64,000 nt of DNA from JANNNX01 sp031398745 (GTDB taxonomy: Bacteria; Actinomycetota; Acidimicrobiia; Acidimicrobiales; CADCSY01), in NCBI GenBank assembly GCA_031398745.1, contig JANNNX010000009.1:4507-68506 (forward strand). The letters run 5' to 3'. A model generated the notes under the pieces. The model saw only the letters and a list, made by a program, of their open reading frames with translations. It was not told where the DNA came from and ran no database searches. A program made the translations under genes and the position numbers. Each line of letters begins with the position of its first letter. Position 1 is the first letter of the stretch. Positions 7,180 through 15,935 of the stretch are shown here, one piece after another.

Positions 7180-8952
7180 TCACGTGGCGCACTCGCTATC
7201 GCCGATCTCGGCCACGTAGGGCCCGGTCTCGTCGTAGTCGACGTAGAACTCGGGCGCCTCCTCGGGCGTGGGGAAGACGTCGAGGTACGCCAGCTCGGCG
7301 CCGACGGCCTTGGCCCCACCGACCCGGTCGAGCCAGTGGCCGAAGACCTCGCCGGCCTCGCGCTCGGCGGCGAAGCGGCCCACGACCGCCACGGTGGCGG
7401 TGGCCGCCTGCTTGGCCGGGAGGCGGAGCGCCTTCTCCCCGAACTCGATCTCGGCCTGGCCGACCCGACCGCCGAGCAGCATCTGGTAGCCGGGGGCCGA
7501 CCGCCCGTGGGCTCGCCGCTCGGCCCCGAAGAACCCGATGTCGGCGATGTGGTGCTGACCGCAGCTGTTCATGCAGCCCGAGATGTTCACCCGGATGCCA
7601 CCCACGTCGGCCAGCCCGGCCTCGTCGAGGGCGGTGCCGATCTCGTCGGCCAGGCCCCGGCTCTGAGTGACGGCCAGGTTGCAGGTGTCGGCCCCGGGGC
7701 AGGCGACCACGTCACGAGCCAGCTCGGCGCCGGCCTCGGCCATGCCGATGGCCTCGAGGCGCTCGTAGAGGACCGGAAGCTGCGCCTCGGTGAGATCCCG
7801 GAACACCAGGTTCTGGCGGTTGGTCACCCGCACCTCGGCGCCGAGCTCGCGCTGGGTGGCGGCCAGGGCCCGGAACTGGTCCGAGGTGATGTCGCCCAGG
7901 CGGGCGTAGGCGTAGGCCGAGACCGTGCCCTTGGCCACGCCTCGCACGACGTTGGCGTCGGCCCAGCGGTCGCGGGGCTGGCGGGGGGTGAGCGTCACCG
8001 GCACCGAGCCCTGCCCCACCGGGGTCGGGCTCAGGGTGGTCGAGACGCCGGCCGGGGCGTCGCCCTGGGCCGCGACGACATCAGGGATGCCACCCCGCCA
8101 GGTGGTCGAAGCCAGCAGGAACTTGCGCTCCTTGAGGATCCGGGCGCGCAGCTCCTCGATGCCCATCGTGTCGACCAGCCACTTCATCCGGGCCCGGAGC
8201 TTGTTGTCGCGATTCCCGTAGTGGTCGAAGACCCGCAGGAGAGCCTCGATGGTGGGGAGCAGGTCTTCGCGGGCGGTGAAGTCCTCGAGGGCCTGGGCCG
8301 GGTGCGGGTTGGCGCCCAGCCCGCCGGCCAGGAAGACCCGGAAGCCGGCCTCGGTGGTGCCGTCGGGGCGGGGCTGGCGGATGCCGATGACGCCCACGTC
8401 GTTGAACATGGCCTGACCGCAGTCGGTGGCGCACCCCGAGAAGTTGATCTTGAACTTCCGGGGGAGGCGCTGGGCGTAGGCGTGACGCAGGAAGTGCTGG
8501 TGGGCAGCCTCGGCCCACGGCGAGATGTCGAGCACCTCGTAGGGGCAGGCGCCGGCCAGGTGGCAACCCTGGACGTTGCGGACGGTGTCGCCGCAGGCCT
8601 CGCGGGTGGTGAGGCCGACCGATGCCAGTTCCCGCATCAGTTCGGGGATGCGCTTCAGCTCGACGAAGTGGAACTGGATGTTCTGGCGGGTGGTGATGTG
8701 ACCCCACCCCCGGGAGTACTCGTCGGCCACCCGGGCGCAGCAGTCGAGCTGCTCGGCGGTGATGGCGCCGTAGGGGACCTTCACCCGCACCATCTGGTTG
8801 GTGCCGCCCTGGCGCTGCCCGTAGATGCCGTTGTTCAGGCGGAAGACCCGGAACACGTCCTCGTCGAGGTCGCCATCGAGGTACCGGCCGAGCTGGACCT
8901 CGAACTTGGCGATGTCGGCTTCGGCGGCAGGGTCGAGCTGGAGCTGACGCAT
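7180..8952 (-). CDS. sir: Ferredoxin-type sulfite reductase (nitrite/sulfite reductase hemoprotein)
   Basis: A 590-residue hemoprotein that reduces sulfite to sulfide with six electrons. It has two ferredoxin-like/sirohaem half-domains: N-terminal NNGIYGQRQGGTNQMVRVK and the TRQNIQFHFV sirohaem-binding strand, and a second copy with TNRQNLVFRD. The cluster ligands are visible as CPGADTCNLAVTQS and NISGCMNSCGQHH near residues 420-475. The downstream cysH makes its substrate sulfite, so the operon covers APS to sulfide. An assimilatory nitrite reductase role is less likely given that neighbour. Starts at ATG 8952 behind a TACCCT hexamer. Confidence 0.92.
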   Translation of the reverse strand: MRQLQLDPAAEADIAKFEVQLGRYLDGDLDEDVFRVFRLNNGIYGQRQGGTNQMVRVKVPYGAITAEQLDCCARVADEYSRGWGHITTRQNIQFHFVELKRIPELMRELASVGLTTREACGDTVRNVQGCHLAGACPYEVLDISPWAEAAHQHFLRHAYAQRLPRKFKINFSGCATDCGQAMFNDVGVIGIRQPRPDGTTEAGFRVFLAGGLGANPHPAQALEDFTAREDLLPTIEALLRVFDHYGNRDNKLRARMKWLVDTMGIEELRARILKERKFLLASTTWRGGIPDVVAAQGDAPAGVSTTLSPTPVGQGSVPVTLTPRQPRDRWADANVVRGVAKGTVSAYAYARLGDITSDQFRALAATQRELGAEVRVTNRQNLVFRDLTEAQLPVLYERLEAIGMAEAGAELARDVVACPGADTCNLAVTQSRGLADEIGTALDEAGLADVGGIRVNISGCMNSCGQHHIADIGFFGAERRAHGRSAPGYQMLLGGRVGQAEIEFGEKALRLPAKQAATATVAVVGRFAAEREAGEVFGHWLDRVGGAKAVGAELAYLDVFPTPEEAPEFYVDYDETGPYVAEIGDSECAT

Positions 8953-8959
8953 CGAGAGG

Positions 8960-8965
8960 AGGGTA
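8960..8965 (-). promoter_or_regulatory. -10 hexamer TACCCT, probable leaderless promoter of sir-cysH
   Basis: Read on the minus strand, TACCCT ends 7 bases before the ATG at 8952, with no Shine-Dalgarno sequence in between. Confidence 0.55.
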
Positions 8966-9009
8966 CCCGAAACCCGACCAATCTGATCCAGATTCCGGCG
9001 AATTGGCGC

Positions 9010-10356
9010 TCAGCCGCCCCGGAGGAGTTCGGCCGTCCGGAAGGCGAGGTCGAGGCTCTGGCGGGCGTTGAGGCGGGGGTCGCACATCGTCTCGTAGCGC
9101 GACCCCAGATCGGCCTGGCCGATTTCCTCGGCGCCGCCCAGGCACTCGGTCACGTCGTCGCCCGTGAGCTCGACGTGGACGCCACCGGGCCAGGTGCCCT
9201 CGGCCCGGTGGGCGGCGAAGAAGCCGGCGATCTCGGCGATCACGTCGTCGAAGTGTCGGGTCTTGCGGCCGTCATCGGCGGTGAAGGTGTTGCCGTGCAT
9301 CGGGTCGCAGGCCCACACGACCGGGTGGCCGGCGTCGGCCACCGCTCGCAACAGCGGGGGCAGGGCGGCCTCGACCCGATCGGCGCCCATGCGGGCGACC
9401 AGGGTCAGCCGTCCCGGGACCCGCTCGGGGTTGAGTCGCTCGCACAGCGGGAGGACCTCGTCGGCGGCGGCGGTCGGGCCGAGCTTGACGCCCACCGGGT
9501 TGCCCACGCCGGAGAGGAACTCGACGTGCGCCCCGTCGATCTGACGGGTCCGTTCGCCGATCCAGAGCATGTGGGCCGAGCAGTCGTACCAGTCGCCGGT
9601 GAGCGAGTCGCGCCGGGTCAGGGCCTCCTCGTAGCCGAGCAGCAGCGCCTCGTGGCTGGTGTAGAAGTCGACCTCGTGGAGCTGGTGCTCCCGCTCCAGG
9701 TCGATCCCGCAGGCCGCCATGAACCGCAGGGCCCGGTCGATCTCGTCGGCGATCTGCTCGTAGCGCCGGCCCTCGCCGCTGCTGGCCACGAACTCCTGGT
9801 TCCAGGAGTGCACCCGGCCGAGGTCGGCGAAGCCACCCTTGGTGAAGGCCCGCAACAGGTTCAGGGTCGACGAGGCCTGGTGGTACGCCCGCATCATCCG
9901 GTCGGGGTCGGGGGTCCGGGCGGCCAAGGTGGGGGCCACGTCGTTGACCATGTGACCCCGGAAGGCGGGCAGCGGGCGGCCGTCGATCAGCTCGATCGAG
10001 CTGGAGCGGGGCTTGGCGAACTGACCGGCGATGCGGCCGACCTTGAGCGTGGGCACCCCCGACGAGTAGGTGAGCACCACCGCCATCTGGAGGATGACCC
10101 GCAACTTCTCGCGGATGTTGACGGCCGAGAAGTCGTCGAAGGACTCGGCGCAGTCTCCCGCTTGGAGGAGGAAGGCCCGGCCCTCGGCCACGGCCCCGAG
10201 GGCCTTGGTCAGCGATCGGGCCTCGCCCGCGAAGACCAGCGGGGGAAGGGTCGACATCTCCTTGAGGACCGTGTCGACCCGGCCCGGGTCGGGCCACTCG
10301 GGCTGCTGCTCGGCGGGACGGGCGCGCCACGACGAGGGGGACCAGCTGGGGTGCAC
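9010..10356 (-). CDS. aroG: Class II 3-deoxy-7-phosphoheptulonate (DAHP) synthase
   Basis: A 448-residue enzyme that condenses phosphoenolpyruvate and erythrose-4-phosphate, the first step of the shikimate pathway. Class II (plant/actinobacterial) hallmarks are visible: FLLQAGDCAESF near residue 70, KVGRIAGQFAKPRS, RLTLVARMG, WACDPMHGN and GGVHVELTGDDVTECLGG. The metal-binding Cys, His, Glu and Asp of the class fall in these blocks. GTG 10356 is chosen because GGAG lies a few bases upstream and it gives normal class length. The open frame extends to 10692, but that overlaps the sigma factor gene. It lies 52 bases downstream of the sigma gene and may share its transcript. Confidence 0.93.
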   Translation of the reverse strand: MHPSWSPSSWRARPAEQQPEWPDPGRVDTVLKEMSTLPPLVFAGEARSLTKALGAVAEGRAFLLQAGDCAESFDDFSAVNIREKLRVILQMAVVLTYSSGVPTLKVGRIAGQFAKPRSSSIELIDGRPLPAFRGHMVNDVAPTLAARTPDPDRMMRAYHQASSTLNLLRAFTKGGFADLGRVHSWNQEFVASSGEGRRYEQIADEIDRALRFMAACGIDLEREHQLHEVDFYTSHEALLLGYEEALTRRDSLTGDWYDCSAHMLWIGERTRQIDGAHVEFLSGVGNPVGVKLGPTAAADEVLPLCERLNPERVPGRLTLVARMGADRVEAALPPLLRAVADAGHPVVWACDPMHGNTFTADDGRKTRHFDDVIAEIAGFFAAHRAEGTWPGGVHVELTGDDVTECLGGAEEIGQADLGSRYETMCDPRLNARQSLDLAFRTAELLRGG

Positions 10357-10408
10357 GTCTCCAGCCTCGCCGATCAGGTCGTTGGCGGCCAAGGCTTTGC
10401 CGGGACCG

Positions 10409-11236
10409 CTAGGCGGCGACGATCGCCTCGGCGTCGCTGCGGAGGTCGTCGACCGCCCGCTTGACGATCCGGCGGGCCGCCTCGGCGGTGACGCCGAGGA
10501 CGTCGCCGACCTCCCGGAAGCTGTGGGTCTCGCCGTCGGCCAGCCCGAAGCGGTGCTCGACCGCCTGGCGCGACCGCGGATCGAGCCGGTCGAGCATGCC
10601 GACGACCAGCTCGTCGTCCAGCGAGGCCAGCACCAGCGCCTCGGGGCCCGGCTTGCCGTCGGCCAGCAGGTCGACGAGCTCCTGGTCGCCATCCTCGCCC
10701 ACCGTCCGGTCGAGGCTGGTCGGCGTCGACAGGCGATGCAGGTTGGCGAGCTCGTCGTCGAGGTCGTCGCCCTCGCCGGCGACGTTGCGCAGCGCGGCCC
10801 GGAGCTGGGCTGACCGCTCCGAGGGCAGGCGGACGAGACTGGCCTTCTGGTCGAGGGCCCGGCCGATGGCCTGGCGGATCCAGAAGGTGGCGTAGGTCGA
10901 GAACTTGAAGCCCCGCCGCCAGTCGAACTTCTCGACCGCGTGCTCGAGGCCGAGGTTGCCCTCTTGGATCAGGTCGAGGAGGTCCATGCCCGGGGGCAGG
11001 GGGTAGCGCCGGGCGATGCTGACCACCAGGCGGAGGTTGGCTCGGATGAATTGATCGCGGGCGGCGGCTGCGCCCCGCACCGCACGCTTGAGCTCGACGC
11101 CGCGCTCACCGGCGTCGAGCCGGGTCTGGGCCGCGTGGCCGGCTTCGATCCGCTGGGAGAGCTCTCGCTCCATGGCGGCATCGAGGAGGGCCACCTGGCC
11201 GATCTCGTGGAGGTACTGACCGACTGAATCTCTCAT
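10409..11236 (-). CDS. Sigma-70-family sigma factor, divergent group 2-like
   Basis: A 275-residue sigma factor with region 1.2 (SVGQYLHEIGQVALL), an intact region 2 (ANLRLVVSIARRYP, DLIQEGNLGLEHAVEKFDW, RGFKFSTYATFWIRQAI), a weakly conserved region 3, and region 4. Region 2.4 is near-canonical, so the -10 preference should be usual. Region 4.2 reads VGDVLGVTAEAARRIVKRAVDDL where SigA has VTRERIRQIEAKALRKL, so the -35 contacts differ. No region 1.1. ATG 11236 is preferred over the upstream frame to 11299. An alternative or stationary-phase-type sigma seems likely; its regulon is unknown. Confidence 0.9.
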   Translation of the reverse strand: MRDSVGQYLHEIGQVALLDAAMERELSQRIEAGHAAQTRLDAGERGVELKRAVRGAAAARDQFIRANLRLVVSIARRYPLPPGMDLLDLIQEGNLGLEHAVEKFDWRRGFKFSTYATFWIRQAIGRALDQKASLVRLPSERSAQLRAALRNVAGEGDDLDDELANLHRLSTPTSLDRTVGEDGDQELVDLLADGKPGPEALVLASLDDELVVGMLDRLDPRSRQAVEHRFGLADGETHSFREVGDVLGVTAEAARRIVKRAVDDLRSDAEAIVAA

Positions 11237-11285
11237 GGCAGTGGTTCCAAACGTGGGTGACGTCGATGTCATTCCGAGTCGGCTA

Positions 11286-11299
11286 GTGACTGCGGTCAC
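11286..11299. promoter_or_regulatory. Palindrome GTGAC-TGCG-GTCAC between sigma gene and nadD
   Basis: A perfect 5-bp inverted repeat with a 4-base centre, 50 bases upstream of the sigma factor start and 77 bases upstream of nadD. It could be an operator for the divergent pair. With such short arms it may be chance. Confidence 0.25.
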
Positions 11300-11375
11300 A
11301 AGCGGGCGGTCTACGACCGCTCCTGGACTTACTTCGGTGCAGGTCCATTCCCGGTTGAGGACCAGACTGAGACCT

Positions 11376-11969
11376 GTGTCACGCCGGATCGGGGTCTACG
11401 GAGGCACATTCGACCCGATCCACGTCGGTCACCTGGTCACTGCGGTCAACGTTCGCCACCTGCTCGGACTCGACCGGGTGCTGCTGGTGGTGGCCAACGA
11501 CCCGTGGCAGAAGACCGGGGTGGCTCGACCGGTGTCGGCCGCCGGGCACCGTCTGGCCATGGTCGAGGCGGCCGTCGAGCAGGTCGCCGGGGTCGAGGCC
11601 AGCGCTATCGAGATCGACCGGGGTGGACCCTCCTACACCGCCGACACGCTGGTCGAATTGCGCCGGGCCGACCCCGAGGCCGAGCTGTTCGTCATCATGG
11701 GCTCCGATGCCGCTGCCGGCCTGTCGAGCTGGGAGCGGGCCGAGGAGGTCCGGGCGATGGCGACGTTGGTGGTCGTCACCCGACCGGGAGCGGAGGCCGA
11801 GGCCCCTCCCGCCGGCTGGACGTTCCTGTCGGTCGAGGTGCCCCGGCTCGAGGTGTCGAGCACCGACCTGCGGGCCCGCTTCGCCGACGGGCGCCCGCTC
11901 GACTGGCTGGTGCCCGAGGCCGTGGTGCGCGTCGCCCGGGAGCGCCGTTTGTACGCTGCCGGCGGATGA
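11376..11969 (+). CDS. nadD: Nicotinate-nucleotide adenylyltransferase
   Basis: A 197-residue enzyme that adenylates nicotinate mononucleotide in NAD synthesis. The nucleotidyltransferase motif GGTFDPIHVGH is at residues 9-19 and the second signature SSTDLRARF near 165, with DPWQK and SYTADTL between as in NadD. GTG 11376 places the GVYGGTFDP strand at the usual distance from the N-terminus; the frame is open further upstream to 11235 without family similarity. The stop overlaps the next start (ATGA), so nadD, the LytR_C gene and rsfS form one block, a standard actinobacterial order. Confidence 0.95.
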   Translation: MSRRIGVYGGTFDPIHVGHLVTAVNVRHLLGLDRVLLVVANDPWQKTGVARPVSAAGHRLAMVEAAVEQVAGVEASAIEIDRGGPSYTADTLVELRRADPEAELFVIMGSDAAAGLSSWERAEEVRAMATLVVVTRPGAEAEAPPAGWTFLSVEVPRLEVSSTDLRARFADGRPLDWLVPEAVVRVARERRLYAAGG

Positions 11970-13222
11970 CCGCGAGCCTCCGCCGTCCTCGCCCGCCGGT
12001 CGTCCCGGCGGCGGGTGACGAGCGAGGCACGCGCCAGGAGCGACGGCTCCGTCGGTCCCGCCGACGTCGGCTGGCGGGGGTGGTGGTGGCGATGGCCGCG
12101 GTGGTGTGGCTGGCCACGTCGAGCCCGTCGACGGTCACCGACGGAGTCCGGCGGCTGGTCGGGACGGCCGATGATCCGGCGGAGGAGCCATCGGAGGGGG
12201 CCGAGGATCGCAGCCTCGGACGGCTGCTCGTCCACCGCTCGGCCGAAGGGCGGCTCTCGGGGATCACGGTGGTCGTCACCGACGGCGATCAGCCGGGAGG
12301 TCGGATCCTGTTGGTCCCCGTCGGGGCCATGGTCGAGGTGCCGGGCTTCGGGCTCGAGTCGTTGGTCTCGGCCGAGGCCGCGGGGGGCCTCCCGCTCCTC
12401 CAGCAGTCGATCGAGAACCTGCTCGGCGTCCGCCTGGGCGTCGTCGGTGAGCTCGATCCGTCGGCCTGGGCGAAGGCGGTCGGTGCGGCCGGCACCCTCA
12501 CGGTGCAGCTCGGCCAGCCGGTGGAGGTGGTGTCCGAGGGCGGTCGGGTCGAGGTGGTGTTCGCCGACGGGGCCGTGGCCGTCGAGCCCGACGCGGTGGG
12601 GGCCCTGCTCGACACCCCGGGCCAGCAGAGCCAGCTCGAGCGCCTCGTTCGCCACCAGGCGTTCTGGGAGGCCTGGCTCGAGCAGGTGGGCGACGATCGC
12701 TCGCGTGCCCCCGGGGGCGACACCCCCGGTGACCTCGGCTCCGCGGTGGAGACCCTGGCCCGGGGCTCGGTCGACTTCGAGGTGCTGCCGGTCGACAACC
12801 TGGGCACCGCCACCGGAGGTCAGGAGCTCTACCAACCGAGGGGCGACGACGTGCGGGCCCTGGTCGACGCGTGGTTCCCCGACGCCGCCTCGCTCGACCA
12901 GGGCGAGCGCATCCGGGTGCAGGTGCTCAACGGGGTGGGAGCGCCGGCGGTGGCCAGCACCATCCAGCCGGCGCTCATCGAAGCCGGCGCCGAGGTGGTG
13001 CTCTCGGGCAACGCCGCCACCTTCGACCAGGCCGTCACCGAGGTCGTCTACTACGACGAGGCCGAGCGGGAGTTGGCCGAGCGGGTGCTCGACGCCCTGG
13101 GCGCAGGTCAGTTGGTCTTCAGCCGCACCGGCCTCGACGTGGTCGACGTCACCGTGGTCGTGGGCGCCGATCTGGTGCCGATCGCGGAGTCGGACGAGGA
13201 GTCGGGCGAGGAGTCGGAGTAG
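11966..13222 (+). CDS. Membrane-anchored LytR_C-domain protein
   Basis: A 418-residue protein with a short cytoplasmic Arg-rich leader, one transmembrane helix (about residues 38-55, LAGVVVAMAAVVWLATS) and an extracytoplasmic part. The last 110 residues match the LytR cell-envelope C-terminal fold (IRVQVLNGVGAPAVASTIQ, then VVYYDEAERELAERVL). The middle region resembles LCP proteins in general layout, but I do not see the conserved Arg/Asp catalytic set, so wall-polymer transferase activity is doubtful. It starts inside the nadD stop and ends in an acidic Glu/Ser tail. Likely a cell-envelope protein of unknown exact role. Confidence 0.8.
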   Translation: MTASLRRPRPPVVPAAGDERGTRQERRLRRSRRRRLAGVVVAMAAVVWLATSSPSTVTDGVRRLVGTADDPAEEPSEGAEDRSLGRLLVHRSAEGRLSGITVVVTDGDQPGGRILLVPVGAMVEVPGFGLESLVSAEAAGGLPLLQQSIENLLGVRLGVVGELDPSAWAKAVGAAGTLTVQLGQPVEVVSEGGRVEVVFADGAVAVEPDAVGALLDTPGQQSQLERLVRHQAFWEAWLEQVGDDRSRAPGGDTPGDLGSAVETLARGSVDFEVLPVDNLGTATGGQELYQPRGDDVRALVDAWFPDAASLDQGERIRVQVLNGVGAPAVASTIQPALIEAGAEVVLSGNAATFDQAVTEVVYYDEAERELAERVLDALGAGQLVFSRTGLDVVDVTVVVGADLVPIAESDEESGEESE

Positions 13223-13276
13223 TGGGCAGGCGGGGCTAGCCTGCCAACACCGAGGAGGGATCACCTGAGCGAGGGC

Positions 13277-13654
13277 ATGGACGACACGAGCAGCGACCGG
13301 GCCCGCTTGGCGGCGACAGCCGCGGCCGACAAGGGTGCGACCGAGATCACCATCCTCGATGTGGCCGAGGTACTCCGCATCGTCGACTGCTTCGTGATCG
13401 TCAGCGCCTCCAACGCCAGGATGGTCCGGGCCGTCGCCGAGGAGGTCGAGGACCGCATCCGCCAGGCCAGCGGCGAGAGCCCCCGGTCGGTCGAGGGCCT
13501 CGACGACCTGCGGTGGGTCCTCATCGACTACGGCGACGTGGTGGTCCACGTCTTCCTCGACGAGGTCCGGGCCTACTACGAGCTCGAGCGGTTGTGGGGA
13601 GACGTGCCCCGAGTGTCGTGGGAGGGCGAGGAACGCCATCCTGTGGCCCGCTGA
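13277..13654 (+). CDS. rsfS: Ribosomal silencing factor RsfS
   Basis: A 125-residue RsfS/Iojap/YbeB protein that binds ribosomal protein uL14 on the 50S subunit and blocks subunit joining in starvation. Typical blocks are AAADKGATEITILDVAEVL, DCFVIVSASNARMVRAVAEEVED, and DYGDVVVHVFLDEVRAYYELERLW. The ATG at 13277 follows GAGGAGGG and GAGGG stretches. A TAGCCT hexamer at 13237-13242 could give it a promoter of its own in addition to read-through from nadD. Confidence 0.95.
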   Translation: MDDTSSDRARLAATAAADKGATEITILDVAEVLRIVDCFVIVSASNARMVRAVAEEVEDRIRQASGESPRSVEGLDDLRWVLIDYGDVVVHVFLDEVRAYYELERLWGDVPRVSWEGEERHPVAR

Positions 13655-13707
13655 CACGGTCCACTTCGCCCATCCGCCGTTCAGGCCTGCTTCGTAGAAC
13701 GAGGACC

Positions 13708-14691
13708 GTGACGTACTCGCTCAACTCTGTCGCCGATGCGGCCCTCGATGCCTCACTGCTCGGCTACACCCGTTGGGGTGACCGGGTTCGTCGACGGGTT
13801 GCCCGGTGGGAGCCGCTCGACGCCCACCGGCTCGACGGCCGCACCGCCGTCGTCACCGGCGGGTCCTCGGGCATCGGTCTCACCCTGGCCTCGCTGCTGG
13901 CCGGCATTGGCGCCGACGTGGTGATCGTGGCCCGGGACGAGAGCCGGGGTGCGGCCGCGCTGGCCCGGGTGCAGTCGGCGGCCGACGGGGGCAAGGTCGA
14001 GCTGGAGCTGACCGACCTCGAGGACCTCGCCCAGGTCGACGCCTTGGCCGGGCGGCTGGCGGTCCGACCCCGTCTCGACCTGGTGCTCCACAACGCCGGC
14101 ACGATGCACCACGAGCTGGTGCGCACCTCGCAGGGCCACGAGCGGACCGCCGCCGTGCACGTGCTGGCACCGTTCCTGCTCACCGCCCGCCTGGCGGGCG
14201 CGCTGGCCGCCCAGCACGGGCGGGTGGTCACGATGACCTCGGGCGGCATGTACACCCAGCCCCTCGACGTCGCCGGCTTGGCCGAGCCGCCCGCGCCCTT
14301 CGACGGGCCGAGCACCTACTCCCGGGCCAAGCGGGCCCAGGTGGTGCTCAACGAGCAGTGGGCGACCCAGCTCGGACCGGACAACGTCGCCTGCCACGCC
14401 GTGCACCCCGGGTGGGTCGACACGCCCGGGCTGCGCCGTTCCCTGCCCCGCTTCGCATCCCGCCTGGGCCCGGTCCTGCGCTCGCCGGTCGAAGGGGCCG
14501 ATACTGCGGCCTGGCTGGCGTCGGCGCCCGGGGCGGCCCTGGGTACCGGGGGGTTCTGGCACGATCGCCGCCGCCGCCCGATCCACCGCTTGGCCCGGAC
14601 CCGTCGGGCCGACACCCCGGCTCGACGCCGCGAGCTGTGGCAGTGGTGCGCGGCCGCCACCGGGGTCGCGCTGGGCGCGCCGGGCTCATGA
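13708..14691 (+). CDS. Short-chain dehydrogenase/reductase of a lipid-modification operon
   Basis: A 327-residue SDR starting at GTG 13708, with GAGGA directly upstream. It has the Rossmann motif TGGSSGIG (about residue 50), NAG (HNAGTMH), catalytic Ser in MTSGG, and the YXXXK pair in YSRAKRAQ. An N-terminal extension of about 45 residues (MTYSLNSVADAALDASLLGY) and a C-terminal tail give it the DHRS12-like form. The next three genes follow with 4-base overlaps (FAD oxidoreductase, DUF1365, cyclopropane synthase), so it likely acts on a modified membrane fatty acid. The substrate is not known. Confidence 0.88.
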   Translation: MTYSLNSVADAALDASLLGYTRWGDRVRRRVARWEPLDAHRLDGRTAVVTGGSSGIGLTLASLLAGIGADVVIVARDESRGAAALARVQSAADGGKVELELTDLEDLAQVDALAGRLAVRPRLDLVLHNAGTMHHELVRTSQGHERTAAVHVLAPFLLTARLAGALAAQHGRVVTMTSGGMYTQPLDVAGLAEPPAPFDGPSTYSRAKRAQVVLNEQWATQLGPDNVACHAVHPGWVDTPGLRRSLPRFASRLGPVLRSPVEGADTAAWLASAPGAALGTGGFWHDRRRRPIHRLARTRRADTPARRRELWQWCAAATGVALGAPGS

Positions 14692-15935
14692 GGGTCGCGG
14701 TCGTCGGCTCCGGCATCGCTGGTCTGGTGGCCGCCCACCTCCTGCACCGCGAGCACGAGGTGACGGTGTTCGAGGCTGCTCCCCGCCTCGGCGGGCACAC
14801 CAACACGGTGCGGGTCGACCTGGCCGACGAGACCCACCACGTCGACACCGGCTTCATCGTCCACAACGACCGCAACTACCCGCTGCTCCAGAGCCTGTTC
14901 CGTCGTCTCGACGTGGCCACCCAGCCCAGTGACATGAGCTTCTCGGTGTCCGACCAGGCCTCGGGCCTGGAGTACGGCAGCCGCCACCCGGGCACCTGGT
15001 TCGCACAACGCGGCAACCTGGCCAGGCCCTGGTTCCATCGACTCCTGGCCGACGTCGTGCGCTTCAACCGGGCCGCTCGCCGACTGCTGGCCAGCGGGGC
15101 CAGTGACCACCTCGACATCGATGAGGTCCTCGACCGGTGGGGCTTCGGCGAGCGGTTCCGTCGGCTCTACCTGGTGCCCCTGGGGTCGGCCATCTGGTCG
15201 GCTGACCCGACGACCTTCGCCCGCTTCCCGGCGCTGGCCATGGCCCGCTTCTTCGACCAGCACGGGCTGCTCGACGGCGGCGACGACATCCAGTGGCGGA
15301 CGGTGGTGGGCGGGTCGAACCGCTACGTCGACGCCTTGACCCGGCCCTTCCACCGGCGCATCCACCTGGCCACGCCGGTCGACTGTGTCGGGGTCGACGC
15401 CGGGGGCGGCGCCTCGCTGTCGGCCGGCGGGACCACTACCCACTTCGACCACGTGGTCGTCGCCTGCCACAGCGACCAGGCCCTCCGGCTGCTGGCCGCC
15501 CCGACGGCTGCCCAGCGCGAGGTGCTGGGTGCCATCCGCTACCAGCCCAACGTGGCCGTGCTCCACACCGACCCGACAGTCCTGCCGGCCCGGCGGCGGG
15601 CGTGGTCGAGCTGGAACACGTTCGTGCCCGACGTGGCCGAACCCCGGGCGTCGGTGACCTACCACATGAACCGGCTCCAGCGGATCGAGTCGCGGACGCA
15701 GTTCTGCGTGACCCTCAACCGGGAGGACGCGGTCGACCCGGCGGCCGTGCTCGGGCGCTTCGAGTACGCCCACCCGGTCTTCGACGTGCCGGCGCTGGCC
15801 GCCCAACGCCGCCAGGACGAGCTCAATGCCTCGGGTCCGATCACCTTCGCCGGGGCCTACTGGGGCTACGGCTTCCACGAGGACGGCGTGCGCAGCGCCG
15901 GCTCGGCGGTGGCTCGCCTGGGGGTGGGGTGGTGA
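14688..15935 (+). CDS. FAD-dependent amine-oxidase-fold oxidoreductase
   Basis: A 415-residue flavoprotein starting in an ATGA overlap with the SDR. The N-terminal dinucleotide motif VVGSGIAGLVAAHLL and the extended FEAAPRLGGHTNTV are typical of the NAD(P)-binding-8/amine oxidase superfamily. The middle carries WRTVVGGSNRYVDAL and the end FAGAYWGYGFHEDGV (about residue 385), the signature of the branch encoded next to DUF1365 and cyclopropane synthase. In these clusters the enzyme is thought to oxidise or desaturate a fatty acyl chain. That role here is inferred from position. Confidence 0.9.
   Translation: MRVAVVGSGIAGLVAAHLLHREHEVTVFEAAPRLGGHTNTVRVDLADETHHVDTGFIVHNDRNYPLLQSLFRRLDVATQPSDMSFSVSDQASGLEYGSRHPGTWFAQRGNLARPWFHRLLADVVRFNRAARRLLASGASDHLDIDEVLDRWGFGERFRRLYLVPLGSAIWSADPTTFARFPALAMARFFDQHGLLDGGDDIQWRTVVGGSNRYVDALTRPFHRRIHLATPVDCVGVDAGGGASLSAGGTTTHFDHVVVACHSDQALRLLAAPTAAQREVLGAIRYQPNVAVLHTDPTVLPARRRAWSSWNTFVPDVAEPRASVTYHMNRLQRIESRTQFCVTLNREDAVDPAAVLGRFEYAHPVFDVPALAAQRRQDELNASGPITFAGAYWGYGFHEDGVRSAGSAVARLGVGW

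Noticed and set aside
6937..10464. A 1175-codon plus-strand open frame antisense to cysH, sir and aroG
   Set aside because: It has a low-complexity Gly/Ala/Val/Asp composition typical of antisense frames in GC-rich DNA, and three clear enzymes lie opposite.
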